DNA from: Streptomyces sp. SID13726 | Lineage (GTDB): Bacteria > Actinomycetota > Actinomycetes > Streptomycetales > Streptomycetaceae | Direction of reading: 5' to 3' | Assembly: GCF_010548375.1 (NCBI RefSeq) | Contig: NZ_JAAGLY010000020.1 | Span: forward strand, 90,162-154,161 | Length of the DNA stretch: 64,000 nucleotides | Part shown: piece by piece, positions 50,104 through 58,574 of the stretch | Position numbering within the stretch: position 1 is the first letter of the stretch | Layout of the letters: each line of letters starts with the position of its first letter | Program-made: the position numbers and the translations under genes | The notes under the pieces: model-generated | What the model was told of the DNA's origin: nothing | The model's database searches: none | What the model saw: the letters and a program-made list of their open reading frames with translations, nothing else

Positions 50104-50745
50104 TCAGTTCGCTCCCCGGGGGAAGGAGACCTCGACGCGGCGGTTCTTCTTGCGGCCGGCTTCCGTGGCGTTGGAGGCGATCGGGTAGTCCTCGGAGTAG
50201 CCGCGGACCTCGTAGGTGATGCCCGAGTCCTTCAGTTCCTGGTCGAGGACGTCCTGGACGGCGTTGGCGCGCTGGCGGGAGAGGGTGAGGCCGTGGGCGT
50301 AGCTGCCGAGGTCGTCGGTGAAGCCGAAGACGCGGATCTGGGTGGCGTTCTGGTTCTTGATCTCGGCGGCGATGGCGGCGATACGGGACTTCGCCTCGCC
50401 GTTCAGCCTCGCGCTGTCCTTGGCGAAGAGGACCTCGGCCTGGAGGGCGAACTTCACGTCCGCGTTGGTGTCCTCCCGGCGCTCGTCCCCGCTCTGGTCC
50501 TCGACGACCTGCTTGATGTCCAGGACCTTCGGCTCGGCGAGGGTGGCGCCCTCCGGGAGCTTCAGGTCCGGGTCGTTGGAGTCCACCTTCACCGGGGCGG
50601 AGGCGGACGGCTCGGTGCCGGGGGGATAGCTGGGGTCGCCGTCGTCCGCGTGTGCGGGGGTGAGACCCAGGGCGAGGAGCACCGAGGCGGCGGTCACGGC
50701 CAGGGCGAGGCGGGGTGGGGTGTGGGTGGTCATGGTGGGCGTCAT
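50104..50745 (-). CDS. Secreted OmpA-domain protein
   Basis: 213 aa, ATG overlapping the lipoprotein stop (ATGA). Signal peptide 1-33, spacer 34-95, and an OmpA-like domain 95-213 with V-L-F-A-K-D-S-A-R-L-N, R-V-F-G-F-T-D-D-L-G, L-S-R-Q-R-A-N-A-V and A-G-R-K-K-N-R-R-V-E-V. It probably anchors to peptidoglycan. As last gene of the tad cluster it may tether or guide the pilus through the thick wall. Confidence 0.87.
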   Translation of the reverse strand: MTPTMTTHTPPRLALAVTAASVLLALGLTPAHADDGDPSYPPGTEPSASAPVKVDSNDPDLKLPEGATLAEPKVLDIKQVVEDQSGDERREDTNADVKFALQAEVLFAKDSARLNGEAKSRIAAIAAEIKNQNATQIRVFGFTDDLGSYAHGLTLSRQRANAVQDVLDQELKDSGITYEVRGYSEDYPIASNATEAGRKKNRRVEVSFPRGAN

Positions 50746-51320
50746 CCGGAGATCTGGATGGGGGCGGAGGCGAAGGTGGGGAGTTGGAAGGCGACCTCCG
50801 TCGTACCTTCGGGCGGTGCCGGGAACTGCATGAACACGGCCAGGCTCTCGCCCGCCTTGAGGGTCGAGAAGCCGGTGGTGGTCAGCGGGCGCCCGTCGGT
50901 GTCCCGCAGCACGTAGTACCGCTTCTTGCCCTTGGAGTCGACGAGCGTGGCGCCGCCCAGTGACCGGCCGTTCCTGACGATCTCGGTCTCGTCGCCGCGC
51001 ACCGCCGCGGGGACGACCACGCTCTTGTCGCTGTCGTTCTTCAGGGTTCCGTTCACCGTGACGAAGCCGCCGGCGTCCCGGGTGGCGGAGGTGATCTGGA
51101 GCAGCAGTCCGTCCTGGCCCTTCAGTTCGGCCAGGGGCGTGTCCGACTGCCCCTCCTGGGTGCTGGGCTGGGACCCGGTCCCCTTGGAGGCGGACGCCGA
51201 GGTCTCCGGCTTCTTGTCGTCGTCGCCTCCGCCGCAGCCGGCCACGCCGACGGCCAGTCCGGCCGCGACCGTCAGCGCGACGATCCCCCTGCGGGCCCTC
51301 GCCGTGAACCGAACGCTCAT
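50742..51320 (-). CDS. Lipoprotein in tad cluster
   Basis: 192 aa from ATG 51320 with AAGGAAG upstream. Signal with lipobox V-A-G-C (Cys 29 approx.), then a Gly/Asp and Ser/Thr linker and a beta-sandwich domain (70-192) with G-F-V-T-V-N-G-T-L-K-N-D-S-D-K, resembling DUF4352/Ig-like extracellular lipoproteins. Coupled to the OmpA-domain gene. Confidence 0.8.
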   Translation of the reverse strand: MSVRFTARARRGIVALTVAAGLAVGVAGCGGGDDDKKPETSASASKGTGSQPSTQEGQSDTPLAELKGQDGLLLQITSATRDAGGFVTVNGTLKNDSDKSVVVPAAVRGDETEIVRNGRSLGGATLVDSKGKKRYYVLRDTDGRPLTTTGFSTLKAGESLAVFMQFPAPPEGTTEVAFQLPTFASAPIQISG

Positions 51321-51356
51321 CACTCTGCTTCCTTCGTCACTGGTGTCGTCAGCTTG

Positions 51357-51992
51357 TCAGTCCGCCAGGTGGACGTCGAAGAGATCCTCGGGTTTCGGGA
51401 GATTCGTGAGGTCCTTCGGATCCAGGTTCCATTCGACGCCGTCCTCGCACGTGAGCTTCGGCAGCACGTCCGCGTCGGTGTCGTCGGCGGGGGGCTCCTC
51501 GTCGGCGGGCGGCTCGTCGGGAAGCTCGAAGTCGCAGCGCGGCTCGATCACGGCGGTGGCCCGCTCGGTCGAGTGGGTGTTCTCGGTGCCGGGGACGATG
51601 GAGTCACCGACGGACTTGTCGGTCGTGGCCACGACCTCGTAGCCCGGGGGCGACAGACCCGGCTGCGGGGTGCAGTCCACGGTGGCGTCGTTCTGCGCGG
51701 CCAACTGGGACGCCCGCGCGCACCCCGTGAACGCCACACCGCCACCGTCGAGGATGTCCTGCCACTTGGTGGGGTCGAGTACGTTCGCCACCCACTCGTC
51801 GGTGAGCTGGTCGCGGGTGTCCAGGGCCGCCGCCAGGGCCGCCGCGTCGGCCGCCGTCTGGGCGCTGTTGCGGTTCGCCGTGGCCTGGCCGACCGCGAGG
51901 AAGGCGAACGCGAGCAGGAGCAGGCCCCCCACCACCGTGATGTAGATGGGGAAGGCCTGCCCGGTGTCACCGTGCGGGAGGAGGCGCGTCAG
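51357..51992 (-). CDS. TadG-like pseudopilin/pilus-assembly protein
   Basis: About 211 aa. D-T-G-Q-A-F-P-I-Y-I-T-V-V followed by one membrane helix and A-N-R-N-S-A-Q-T-A-A-D-A-A-A-L-A is the TadG/TadE N-terminus; the rest is an acidic exported domain with Cys and Glu/Pro runs. No ATG, GTG or TTG fits the frame upstream of the helix; a CTG at 51992 overlaps the pilin stop (CTGA) and is the likeliest start. Confidence 0.72.
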   Translation of the reverse strand: MTRLLPHGDTGQAFPIYITVVGGLLLLAFAFLAVGQATANRNSAQTAADAAALAAALDTRDQLTDEWVANVLDPTKWQDILDGGGVAFTGCARASQLAAQNDATVDCTPQPGLSPPGYEVVATTDKSVGDSIVPGTENTHSTERATAVIEPRCDFELPDEPPADEEPPADDTDADVLPKLTCEDGVEWNLDPKDLTNLPKPEDLFDVHLAD

Positions 51993-52150
51993 CCTCCGGT
52001 CACGTTGGCGATCTGCTCGGTGATCGCGTCGTAGATCGTGCTGCCGATGTCCGTGCCCGTGATCGCCAGGACGATCGCCACCACCACGGCGATGATCCCC
52101 AGGTACTCGACCGCGGTCTGACCCTTGTCGTCGTTGAACCGGTTGTTCAT
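51989..52150 (-). CDS. flp: Flp-type pilin
   Basis: 53 aa from ATG 52150, with GAAGGGG upstream. Basic leader ending in Gly, then Q-T-A-V-E-Y-L-G and a hydrophobic helix: the type IVb prepilin cleavage site G/Q-T-A-V-E with Glu at +5. It is the probable major subunit of the tad pilus. The prepilin peptidase is not in the cluster. Confidence 0.87.
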   Translation of the reverse strand: MNNRFNDDKGQTAVEYLGIIAVVVAIVLAITGTDIGSTIYDAITEQIANVTGG

Positions 52151-52262
52151 GGCGGGCCCCTTCGGCGTCATCGCTGTCGACATCCGGAACGTAGTCTTCG
52201 ATGTTCCGTCCGGCCGAGGGTCCGTGGGCCCAAATCCGGGCCCATGTCGGCGTCTTCACGGC

Positions 52263-53057
52263 TCACCCCACTCCCCGGCTCGAACCCGGCGCCGTGCCCA
52301 GCCACTTGGCGGCGGCCTCGGAGCGACTGGTGCTGTGGAGCTTGGCGAAGATGCGGTTGATGTGGTTCTTGACCGTCTTCTCGCTGATGAAGCAGGCGGC
52401 GGCGATCTGCTGGTTGGTCATGCCGGATGCGATGAGGTCCATGATCTCCGCCTCCCTCGCGCTGAGTTGGAAACGCGACCGGTCCGAGGACGACTGTCCC
52501 ACAGATGGTTGCAATCGCGAAAGCACTTGGGAAGAAATCGGGGAGACTGGGGCGGGAAGGTCCGAATTTTCATGTGCGTTTGCATCGCGAAGTTGGGTGA
52601 GCAGCGCGCCCGCCGCGGTGGGGGTCAGATGGGTGCGGCCCTGGACCACGTCCCGTACGGCCAGGACGAGCTGGTCCGCCGTGAACTCGCCGTGGACCAG
52701 GTAGCCGTCGGCTCCCCGGCGCAGCGCCTCGCGGACGGTCTCCGGCTCACCGCTGTACGTCAGCATCAGCACCGGGGCGATCGGCACGAGGTGCGGGAGG
52801 GCCGCGATGCCGTCGACGCCGGGCATGCGGACGTCCAGGAGGATCACGTCGGGGCGGTGGTCGCGCGCTGCCTCGTACGCCTCCCGGCCGTCCGCCGCCT
52901 CGGCCACGACGGTGATGTCCGCGCGGCCCGAGAGCAGGGCGGTGAGGCCCGCTCGGACCACCGGGTTGTCGTCGGCGACGACGATCCGGACCGGTGTGGG
53001 CGGGGCCGTCGGGAACAGCGCGAACGGGGTGACGGGGGGCTGGGGGTCGTCCGGCAC
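52263..53057 (-). CDS. NarL/LuxR-type response regulator
   Basis: 264 aa from GTG 53057 (GAGGAGG upstream); an ATG at 53093 overlapping the kinase stop is an alternative. Receiver domain (18-135) with D-D near 26 and phospho-acceptor Asp in V-I-L-L-D-V-R-M-P near 70; a linker; then LuxR HTH (195-255) L-S-A-R-E-A-E-I-M-D-L-I-A-S-G with S-E-K-T-V-K-N-H-I. Encoded inside the tad cluster, so probably controls pilus genes. Confidence 0.88.
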   Translation of the reverse strand: MPDDPQPPVTPFALFPTAPPTPVRIVVADDNPVVRAGLTALLSGRADITVVAEAADGREAYEAARDHRPDVILLDVRMPGVDGIAALPHLVPIAPVLMLTYSGEPETVREALRRGADGYLVHGEFTADQLVLAVRDVVQGRTHLTPTAAGALLTQLRDANAHENSDLPAPVSPISSQVLSRLQPSVGQSSSDRSRFQLSAREAEIMDLIASGMTNQQIAAACFISEKTVKNHINRIFAKLHSTSRSEAAAKWLGTAPGSSRGVG

Positions 53058-53089
53058 GGCGCGGCCTCCTCTCGTGGTGGGGTGGGGGG

Positions 53090-54598
53090 TCATCGGGCTG
53101 CCCGCGGGGGTGGCAGGGGGAGTTCCAGGCGTACTTCGGTGCCCTTGGCGTGCGGGCCCTCGCCGATGTGGAGCCGGGCGCCGGCCGACGCGGCGCGTTC
53201 CACCATGCCGACCAGGCCGAAGTGGCCCGCTCTGCGGAGTTCGTCGAGGGTGGTGCCCTGGGGCAGGCCGCGGCCGTCGTCGTGGACGCTGATGCGCAGC
53301 AGGCCGTCCTCGATCTCCGCGCGCACGTCGAGGCGGGTGGCCCGGGCGTGGCGGTGGGCGTTCTCCATCGCCTCCTCGGTGATGGTGAGGAGCTGGCGGG
53401 CCACCGGGGGCGGGACGGGGAGCGCGGGGTGCGGGGCGGCCGGGGGGCGGTAGGTCGTGCGGAGTTCGGTGCGGGCACCGAACTCCCGTGCGCGGACGGC
53501 CAGTTCTTCGAGCACGTCGGTCGTGGCGGGGTGGTCGCGGCGCAGGTCGGTGAGGAGTTCGCGGGACTCCGTGGCGGCTCGGCGGGCGGCTCGCGCGACG
53601 ATTTCCGCCTGTCGCTTGAGCAGGGCCGGGTCCGGGGTGGGGGCGGCCGCCGACGTGGCCAGGCCTTCCGCCGCCAGGGCCACGCCGTGCAGGGTCTTCG
53701 CCACCGAGTCGTGCATCTCCCGTGCCAGCCGGGCCCGTTCCTCGCCGATCGCCTCCGTCACCGCCAGGCGGGCCCGCATCGCGGTCAGCGCCTGGGTCGC
53801 CGTGCCGAAGCGGAGCAGGAGGTTGCGCAGGGTGGAGCCGACCGCGCCGGTGATCACGCAGAAGCCGGGGAGCAGGAGGGTGTCGGCGGGGGTGGTGTGG
53901 CTGTGCGGGAGGGTCGCCTGGGCCAGCAGCAGGATCAGGGACTGGAGCGAGGCGAACACCGCGGCGCCGCGCCAGCTGTAGGCGATGCCGGCGAGGAGGG
54001 GGGTGCAGACGCTGACGTAGGCGAGGGTGGTGTCGGGGCCCGCGGAGAAGAGCAGCAGGGCGGCGAAGAGGGTGTCCGCGGCGAGGAGGGTGGGGTGGCG
54101 CAGGAGGAGGGGGCCGAAGCGTTCCCAGTCCCTGAAGAGGGCGTACGAGACCATGAAGGTGACGACCACCGCGGCGCCGACGAGGCGGGTGCCGAGGCCG
54201 GGGTGGGCGTTGAGGAGGGCGGCGGGGGCGGCGAGGGCGATCATCGCCAGGCGGAAGCCGAAGACCTGGCGGCACATCGCCTGCAGGGCGTTGACCTGGA
54301 TGTCGAGTGCGGGTGTGCGGGTGTGCGCGTTCTTCGTGTTCCCATCCGCACCACTCGTGCGGCCGTCGTCGGGTGCCGGTGGCGCCTGTGGGGGCTGATC
54401 GCCGTCGGCGACCCCGCGTCCGTTCGAGTCCTTCGTCGCTACGGCCCACGGCGGCGGACCCGGCACCGCCGAACCCGCGCCACCCGCCGGCCGGGACTCG
54501 GACCCGCGCGCCGGCGTCGTCCCGCTCGCCCGTCCGTCCGCCCCCGGGCACCCGTGCCTCAGCCCGCGCCCCACCCCCCGCGCGCCCATGAGCGACAT
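53090..54598 (-). CDS. Sensor histidine kinase (HisKA_3 type)
   Basis: 502 aa. Disordered Pro/Gly-rich N-terminus (1-95), six to seven membrane helices (about 110-255) without a large outer domain, then the dimerisation helix with H-box E-R-A-R-L-A-R-E-M-H-D-S-V and the ATPase with N-box E-E-A-M-E-N-A-H-R-H-A and G-box D-D-G-R-G-L-P. It is the partner of the following response regulator. The signal is unknown; membrane or envelope stress is plausible given the pilus context. Confidence 0.87.
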   Translation of the reverse strand: MSLMGARGVGRGLRHGCPGADGRASGTTPARGSESRPAGGAGSAVPGPPPWAVATKDSNGRGVADGDQPPQAPPAPDDGRTSGADGNTKNAHTRTPALDIQVNALQAMCRQVFGFRLAMIALAAPAALLNAHPGLGTRLVGAAVVVTFMVSYALFRDWERFGPLLLRHPTLLAADTLFAALLLFSAGPDTTLAYVSVCTPLLAGIAYSWRGAAVFASLQSLILLLAQATLPHSHTTPADTLLLPGFCVITGAVGSTLRNLLLRFGTATQALTAMRARLAVTEAIGEERARLAREMHDSVAKTLHGVALAAEGLATSAAAPTPDPALLKRQAEIVARAARRAATESRELLTDLRRDHPATTDVLEELAVRAREFGARTELRTTYRPPAAPHPALPVPPPVARQLLTITEEAMENAHRHARATRLDVRAEIEDGLLRISVHDDGRGLPQGTTLDELRRAGHFGLVGMVERAASAGARLHIGEGPHAKGTEVRLELPLPPPRAAR

Positions 54599-54608
54599 CG
54601 CCGACCCC

Positions 54609-55499
54609 CTACTTCCCCGTGATCGTGCCGAAGTCGGTTCCCGAGCCCAGCAGCAGCCCCGCGGCCAGCAGGAGCATCGTGGCCGGGACCATGAACGTGG
54701 TGATCATCAGGGTGGCCTTGGGGACCGCGCGGGCGGCCTTGCGGCGGGCGTTCTGGGCGTCCGTGCGGCGCATGTCCTTGGCCAGGGAGACGAGGGTGTC
54801 CACGATGGGCGCGCCCAGCTCCTCGCCCTGCTGGAGGGCCGTCACGAACATCGCCACCTGTTCGGAGTCGTTGCGGCGGCGCAGTTCCGCGAAGGCCTGG
54901 CGGCGGCTCATGCCGAGGTCCATCTGGCGGAGCGTGATGCGGAGTTCGTCGGCCCAGGGGCCCTCGTACTTGGAGGCCACCCGGTCCAGCGCCTGGCGGA
55001 AACCGAGGCCCGCGCTGACCACCACGGCGAGCACGTCCAGGAAGTCGGGGAGGGTGCGCTCGATGACGTCCTTCCTGACCCGGATCGCCGACCAGATGCC
55101 GACCTCCGTCCAGAACGCCCCGAAGGCCAGCAGGAGCAGCGCCACCAGGATCTGGCCGCGGAGGAGGAAGACCAGGAAACCCAGGGCGCCGAGGAAGCCG
55201 TAGACCGCCCTGCGGGCCGCGTAGCGGTTGATGGTCAGGCCGCCGGGGTTGCCCGCGAGGTCGATCTTGCGGCGGTACTTGGCGACCTGCTTGGGGCCCA
55301 TCAGGCGCAGGACCGCGGGGGCGTACCGCATGCCCATGCGGTCGATCAGGGAGTCCACCGCGCCGGTGCGGGTGGAGCCGACCTCCAGGGCCAGGACCAG
55401 GTCGCTGGGGAGTTTCGCCTCCGCGCGGTACATGCGCAGGCCGGCGAAGACGCCCCACACGCTCACGGCCGCCAACAGGGCCAGTCCGACTGCGATCAT
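54609..55499 (-). CDS. tadC: TadC-type pilus assembly inner-membrane protein
   Basis: 296 aa. N-terminal helix, soluble segment, then two helix groups and the T2SSF domain (about 145-270): D-V-L-A-V-V-V-S-A-G-L-G-F-R-Q-A-L and G-M-S-R-R-Q-A-F-A-E-L. It forms the membrane platform of the Tad pilus motor with TadB. Ends 11 bases before the kinase start. Confidence 0.87.
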   Translation of the reverse strand: MIAVGLALLAAVSVWGVFAGLRMYRAEAKLPSDLVLALEVGSTRTGAVDSLIDRMGMRYAPAVLRLMGPKQVAKYRRKIDLAGNPGGLTINRYAARRAVYGFLGALGFLVFLLRGQILVALLLLAFGAFWTEVGIWSAIRVRKDVIERTLPDFLDVLAVVVSAGLGFRQALDRVASKYEGPWADELRITLRQMDLGMSRRQAFAELRRRNDSEQVAMFVTALQQGEELGAPIVDTLVSLAKDMRRTDAQNARRKAARAVPKATLMITTFMVPATMLLLAAGLLLGSGTDFGTITGK

Positions 55500-55509
55500 G
55501 ACCAGCCCC

Positions 55510-56454
55510 TCAGACGTCGATCCGTGACAGACGGCGGATCAGGACGAACCCCACCGCGTACAGGCCGAACGCGATGATCACCACCGCCTGTCCGACCGGT
55601 GAGCCGGTCATCCGGTCCAGTGCGCCATCCTTCACGCCGTTCATGAGGAACAGCGAGCCGATGCCGAGGACGGGGACGGCGTACGACGTCATGCTGACCT
55701 GGGAGAGCTGGGTGCGGACCTCGCGCCGGGTCTCCTTGCGCTCCTCCAGCGTCTCGGTGAGGTTGCGCAGGGCGCTGACCACCTGGCCGCCCGCGCGGTT
55801 GGACAGGACCAGGGTCGTCACCAGAACCACCAGCTCCCGCGAGGGCAGCCGCTTCGCCATCTCGTCGAGCGCGTCCTCCATCGAGACGCCGACCGCCAAC
55901 TGGTTGGCCACCTTCGCCAGTTCCTCGCCGGCCGGGGCCTCCAGCTCCTCCGCCGCCATGCCGATCGCGGTGCGCAGGGCGAGGCCCGCGTGGGTGGCGT
56001 TGGCCAGGATGCGGGCCAGTTCGGGGAGTTGGTTGATGAACTTCTCGATGCGCTTCTGGCGCTGCCAGTTGAGGAACTGCAGCGCCGCCCAGACGCCGAT
56101 GAGGCCGAGGATCGGGCCGAAGAAGGGGGCCAGCGTCTCCTGGCCGATCAGCCACAGGCCGGCCACCGCGGCGAGCATCGCCACGAAGAACTCGCCCGGT
56201 GTCACGTCCAGTCCGGTGGCCGCGAGCCGGAGTTCCAGCTGCCGGCCGAGCCGGGTGCGGCGCAGCCTGCGGTCCAGGTCGCGGAAGTGGCGGCGGCGGC
56301 CGGTGTAGGTCACCTGGCTCGCGGCCGAGAGCCGGTCGACCAGGGCCGCCCGCTGGGCCCGGCCCTTGGCGTAGACGTGCACGCCGACGACCGCGAGCAC
56401 GCAGGTCAACAGGGCGACGCCGGTGGTGAGATTGACGAGGGAGTCGAGATCCAT
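55510..56454 (-). CDS. tadB: TadB-type pilus assembly inner-membrane protein
   Basis: 314 aa. Two N-terminal helices, a charged loop, and the T2SSF domain (about 165-290) with P-E-L-A-R-I-L-A-N-A-T-H-A-G-L-A-L-R and V-S-M-E-D-A-L. Paralogous to TadC and encoded 10 bases upstream of it; the two make the platform on which TadA acts. Confidence 0.88.
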   Translation of the reverse strand: MDLDSLVNLTTGVALLTCVLAVVGVHVYAKGRAQRAALVDRLSAASQVTYTGRRRHFRDLDRRLRRTRLGRQLELRLAATGLDVTPGEFFVAMLAAVAGLWLIGQETLAPFFGPILGLIGVWAALQFLNWQRQKRIEKFINQLPELARILANATHAGLALRTAIGMAAEELEAPAGEELAKVANQLAVGVSMEDALDEMAKRLPSRELVVLVTTLVLSNRAGGQVVSALRNLTETLEERKETRREVRTQLSQVSMTSYAVPVLGIGSLFLMNGVKDGALDRMTGSPVGQAVVIIAFGLYAVGFVLIRRLSRIDV

Positions 56455-56460
56455 CGGGGC

Positions 56461-57798
56461 CTACCTGGCTTCTCGGAGGGCCAACTCGGCCGGGGACTGG
56501 GCCACGCCGAAGGCCTGGGGCGTGGGCTGGCTCGCCATGTAGAGGCGGTCGACGGTGCGGCGCGGGAGCGGGAAGTACTCGAACTGGCCGTAGATCCGGC
56601 CGTCCGCCGCCATCGGCCGGGCGTGGAAGCGGGCCACCGTCGCCAGCCGGTACGGCTCGCTGCCGTGGCTGTCGAGCAGCGCGATCTCGGTGATCCGGCG
56701 GGCGCCGTCGGCGAACCGGGTGAGCTGGATGATCACGTCGATCGCGCTGTTGATCTGGTCGTGCAGCGCCTCGAAGGGGACCTCGACCTCGGACATCGAC
56801 GCCAGGGTCTTCAGCCGCATCAGCGCGTCCTCCGCGCTGTTGGCGTGCACGGTGGCCAGGGAGCCGTCGTGGCCGGTCGACATGGCCTGGAGCATGTCGA
56901 GGGACTCGCCGCCGCGGACCTCACCGACCACGATCCGGTCGGGGCGCATGCGCAGCGAGTTGCGGACCAGGTCGCGGATGGTGACCCGGCCCTGGCCCTC
57001 GACGTTCGGCGGGCGTGACTCCAGGCGGACCACATGGCGTTGCTGGAGCTGGAGTTCGGCCGAGTCCTCGATGGTGATGATCCGGTCGTCCTCGGGGATC
57101 AGCCCCGAGAGCGCGTTGAGCAGCGTTGTCTTGCCGGTGCCGGTCGCGCCCGAGACGATGATGTTGAAGCGCGCCTGCACCAGGCCCGCCAGCAGGTACA
57201 GCATGTGTTCGTCGAGCGAGCCGAAGCCGACGAGTTCCTGGAGCGTGTAGGAGCGCGGGAAGCGGCGGATGGTGAGGATCGCGCCGGTCAGGGAGAGCGG
57301 CGGGATGATCACGTTGACGCGCTCGCCGGACGGGAGGCGGGCGTCGACCATCGGGTTCGTCTCGTCCACGCGGCGGTTGACCGTCGAGACTATTCGCTCG
57401 ATGGTCTGCATCAGCTGGTCGTGGGAGGGAAAGCGCAGCGGCAACTGCTCGACCCGGCCGGCGCGTTCGACGAAGATCGAGTCGGGGCCGTTGACCATGA
57501 TCTCGGTGATGGAGGCGTCTTCGAGCAGCGGCTCCAGGATGCCGAGGCCGAGCGCCTCGTCGACCACGCGCCGGATCAGCTGCGAGCGCTCGACGGTCGA
57601 CAGGACGGGGCCCTCGCGGCTGATGATGTGCCCGAGGACCCGCTCCAGCCGGGCCCGGCGTTCGGCGGCGGCGAGCGAGCTCATCTCCGCGAGGTCGATC
57701 TCCTCCAGGAGCTTGGCCCGGTAGGAGGAGACGAGGTGGCCGTCCTCGCCCCGGCTGCCGTTCTCCTCGGGGGTGTTGATGCGGGACCGCAGACTCAT
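56461..57798 (-). CDS. tadA: TadA/CpaF-type secretion ATPase
   Basis: 445 aa. N-terminal helical domain, then S-I-T-E-I-M-V-N-G-P-D (about 100-110), Walker A S-G-A-T-G-T-G-K-T-T near 215, Asp box E-D-S-A-E-L, His box, Walker B V-G-E-V-R-G-G-E-S near 290, and T-G-H-D-G-S-L-A-T-V-H-A-N. All motor motifs are intact, so it should power pilus assembly. Confidence 0.94.
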   Translation of the reverse strand: MSLRSRINTPEENGSRGEDGHLVSSYRAKLLEEIDLAEMSSLAAAERRARLERVLGHIISREGPVLSTVERSQLIRRVVDEALGLGILEPLLEDASITEIMVNGPDSIFVERAGRVEQLPLRFPSHDQLMQTIERIVSTVNRRVDETNPMVDARLPSGERVNVIIPPLSLTGAILTIRRFPRSYTLQELVGFGSLDEHMLYLLAGLVQARFNIIVSGATGTGKTTLLNALSGLIPEDDRIITIEDSAELQLQQRHVVRLESRPPNVEGQGRVTIRDLVRNSLRMRPDRIVVGEVRGGESLDMLQAMSTGHDGSLATVHANSAEDALMRLKTLASMSEVEVPFEALHDQINSAIDVIIQLTRFADGARRITEIALLDSHGSEPYRLATVARFHARPMAADGRIYGQFEYFPLPRRTVDRLYMASQPTPQAFGVAQSPAELALREAR

Positions 57799-57811
57799 GG
57801 GGGTACCTCGT

Positions 57812-58201
57812 TCAGTGGTCGAGCGGCATGGTGGCGGTCTTGACGGCGGGGTCGAAGCTCCAGCCGGGGACGACCGACGGGATCTGGACGGTGGCGGTCA
57901 CGGTGACCGAGTCGCCGCCCCCGCCCTCGGCGCAGGAGACGGACAGCCAGTCGCTGACCGCGTTCACACAGCCGTCCTGCGCGCTCAGGTCCAGCGAGGC
58001 GGCCCGCGCCCCGGCCCTGGCCGCCGTACCGGCCTGCTGGGCGGTGTAGGCGACGAGCCCGAGCTGGACGACCGCCATGGCGACGAGGATCAGGATCGGG
58101 ATGAAGCCGAGGTATTCGAGGGCGACCTGGCCGCGGTCGCGCCGGTGGGCGCGGCCCGTCGGGGGGTACGGCGTCTCACGGCCTGTCCGGGAGTACGGCA
58201 T
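57812..58201 (-). CDS. tadE: TadE-like minor pilin
   Basis: 129 aa. Basic N-terminus ending D-R-G, then Q-V-A-L-E-Y-L-G (Glu +5), one helix and a small exported domain with two Cys that may form a disulphide. Type IVb pseudopilin; adjacent to a paralogue. Confidence 0.82.
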   Translation of the reverse strand: MPYSRTGRETPYPPTGRAHRRDRGQVALEYLGFIPILILVAMAVVQLGLVAYTAQQAGTAARAGARAASLDLSAQDGCVNAVSDWLSVSCAEGGGGDSVTVTATVQIPSVVPGWSFDPAVKTATMPLDH

Positions 58202-58202
58202 C

Positions 58203-58574
58203 TCAGTCCTTGTCCTCCTCCACGGCGCCCGCGTGACCCGTCACGTCGAAGGGGAAGCCGATCGAGCCCGGGAACAGGACGGGCACCTGGAGCTTGACGG
58301 TGGCCTTGACGTAGCCGCCCCCGGTCGCGCAGCTCACCGTGCCGCTCCACGCGCCCGGCAGCTTGTCCTGGCCCGCCTCCTGGCATGCGGCCTGCCGCTC
58401 TCCGTCCGGTACCGCGGTCCCTGCCCGCGCCGCCTCGTCCGCAGCATTCCCCGCCAGCGTGAAGGTGTACCCCAGCAGCACGAACTGCCACAGCAGCACC
58501 AGGGTGACCAGGATCAGCGGGGTCATCCCGAGGAACTCGATCGTCACCTGCCCCTCGTCGCGTCGCCTCCTCAT
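58203..58574 (-). CDS. tadE: TadE-like minor pilin
   Basis: 123 aa. D-E-G/Q-V-T-I-E-F-L-G cleavage site with Glu +5, one helix and an exported domain with two Cys. Its start overlaps the CpaE stop (ATGA). Confidence 0.82.
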   Translation of the reverse strand: MRRRRDEGQVTIEFLGMTPLILVTLVLLWQFVLLGYTFTLAGNAADEAARAGTAVPDGERQAACQEAGQDKLPGAWSGTVSCATGGGYVKATVKLQVPVLFPGSIGFPFDVTGHAGAVEEDKD

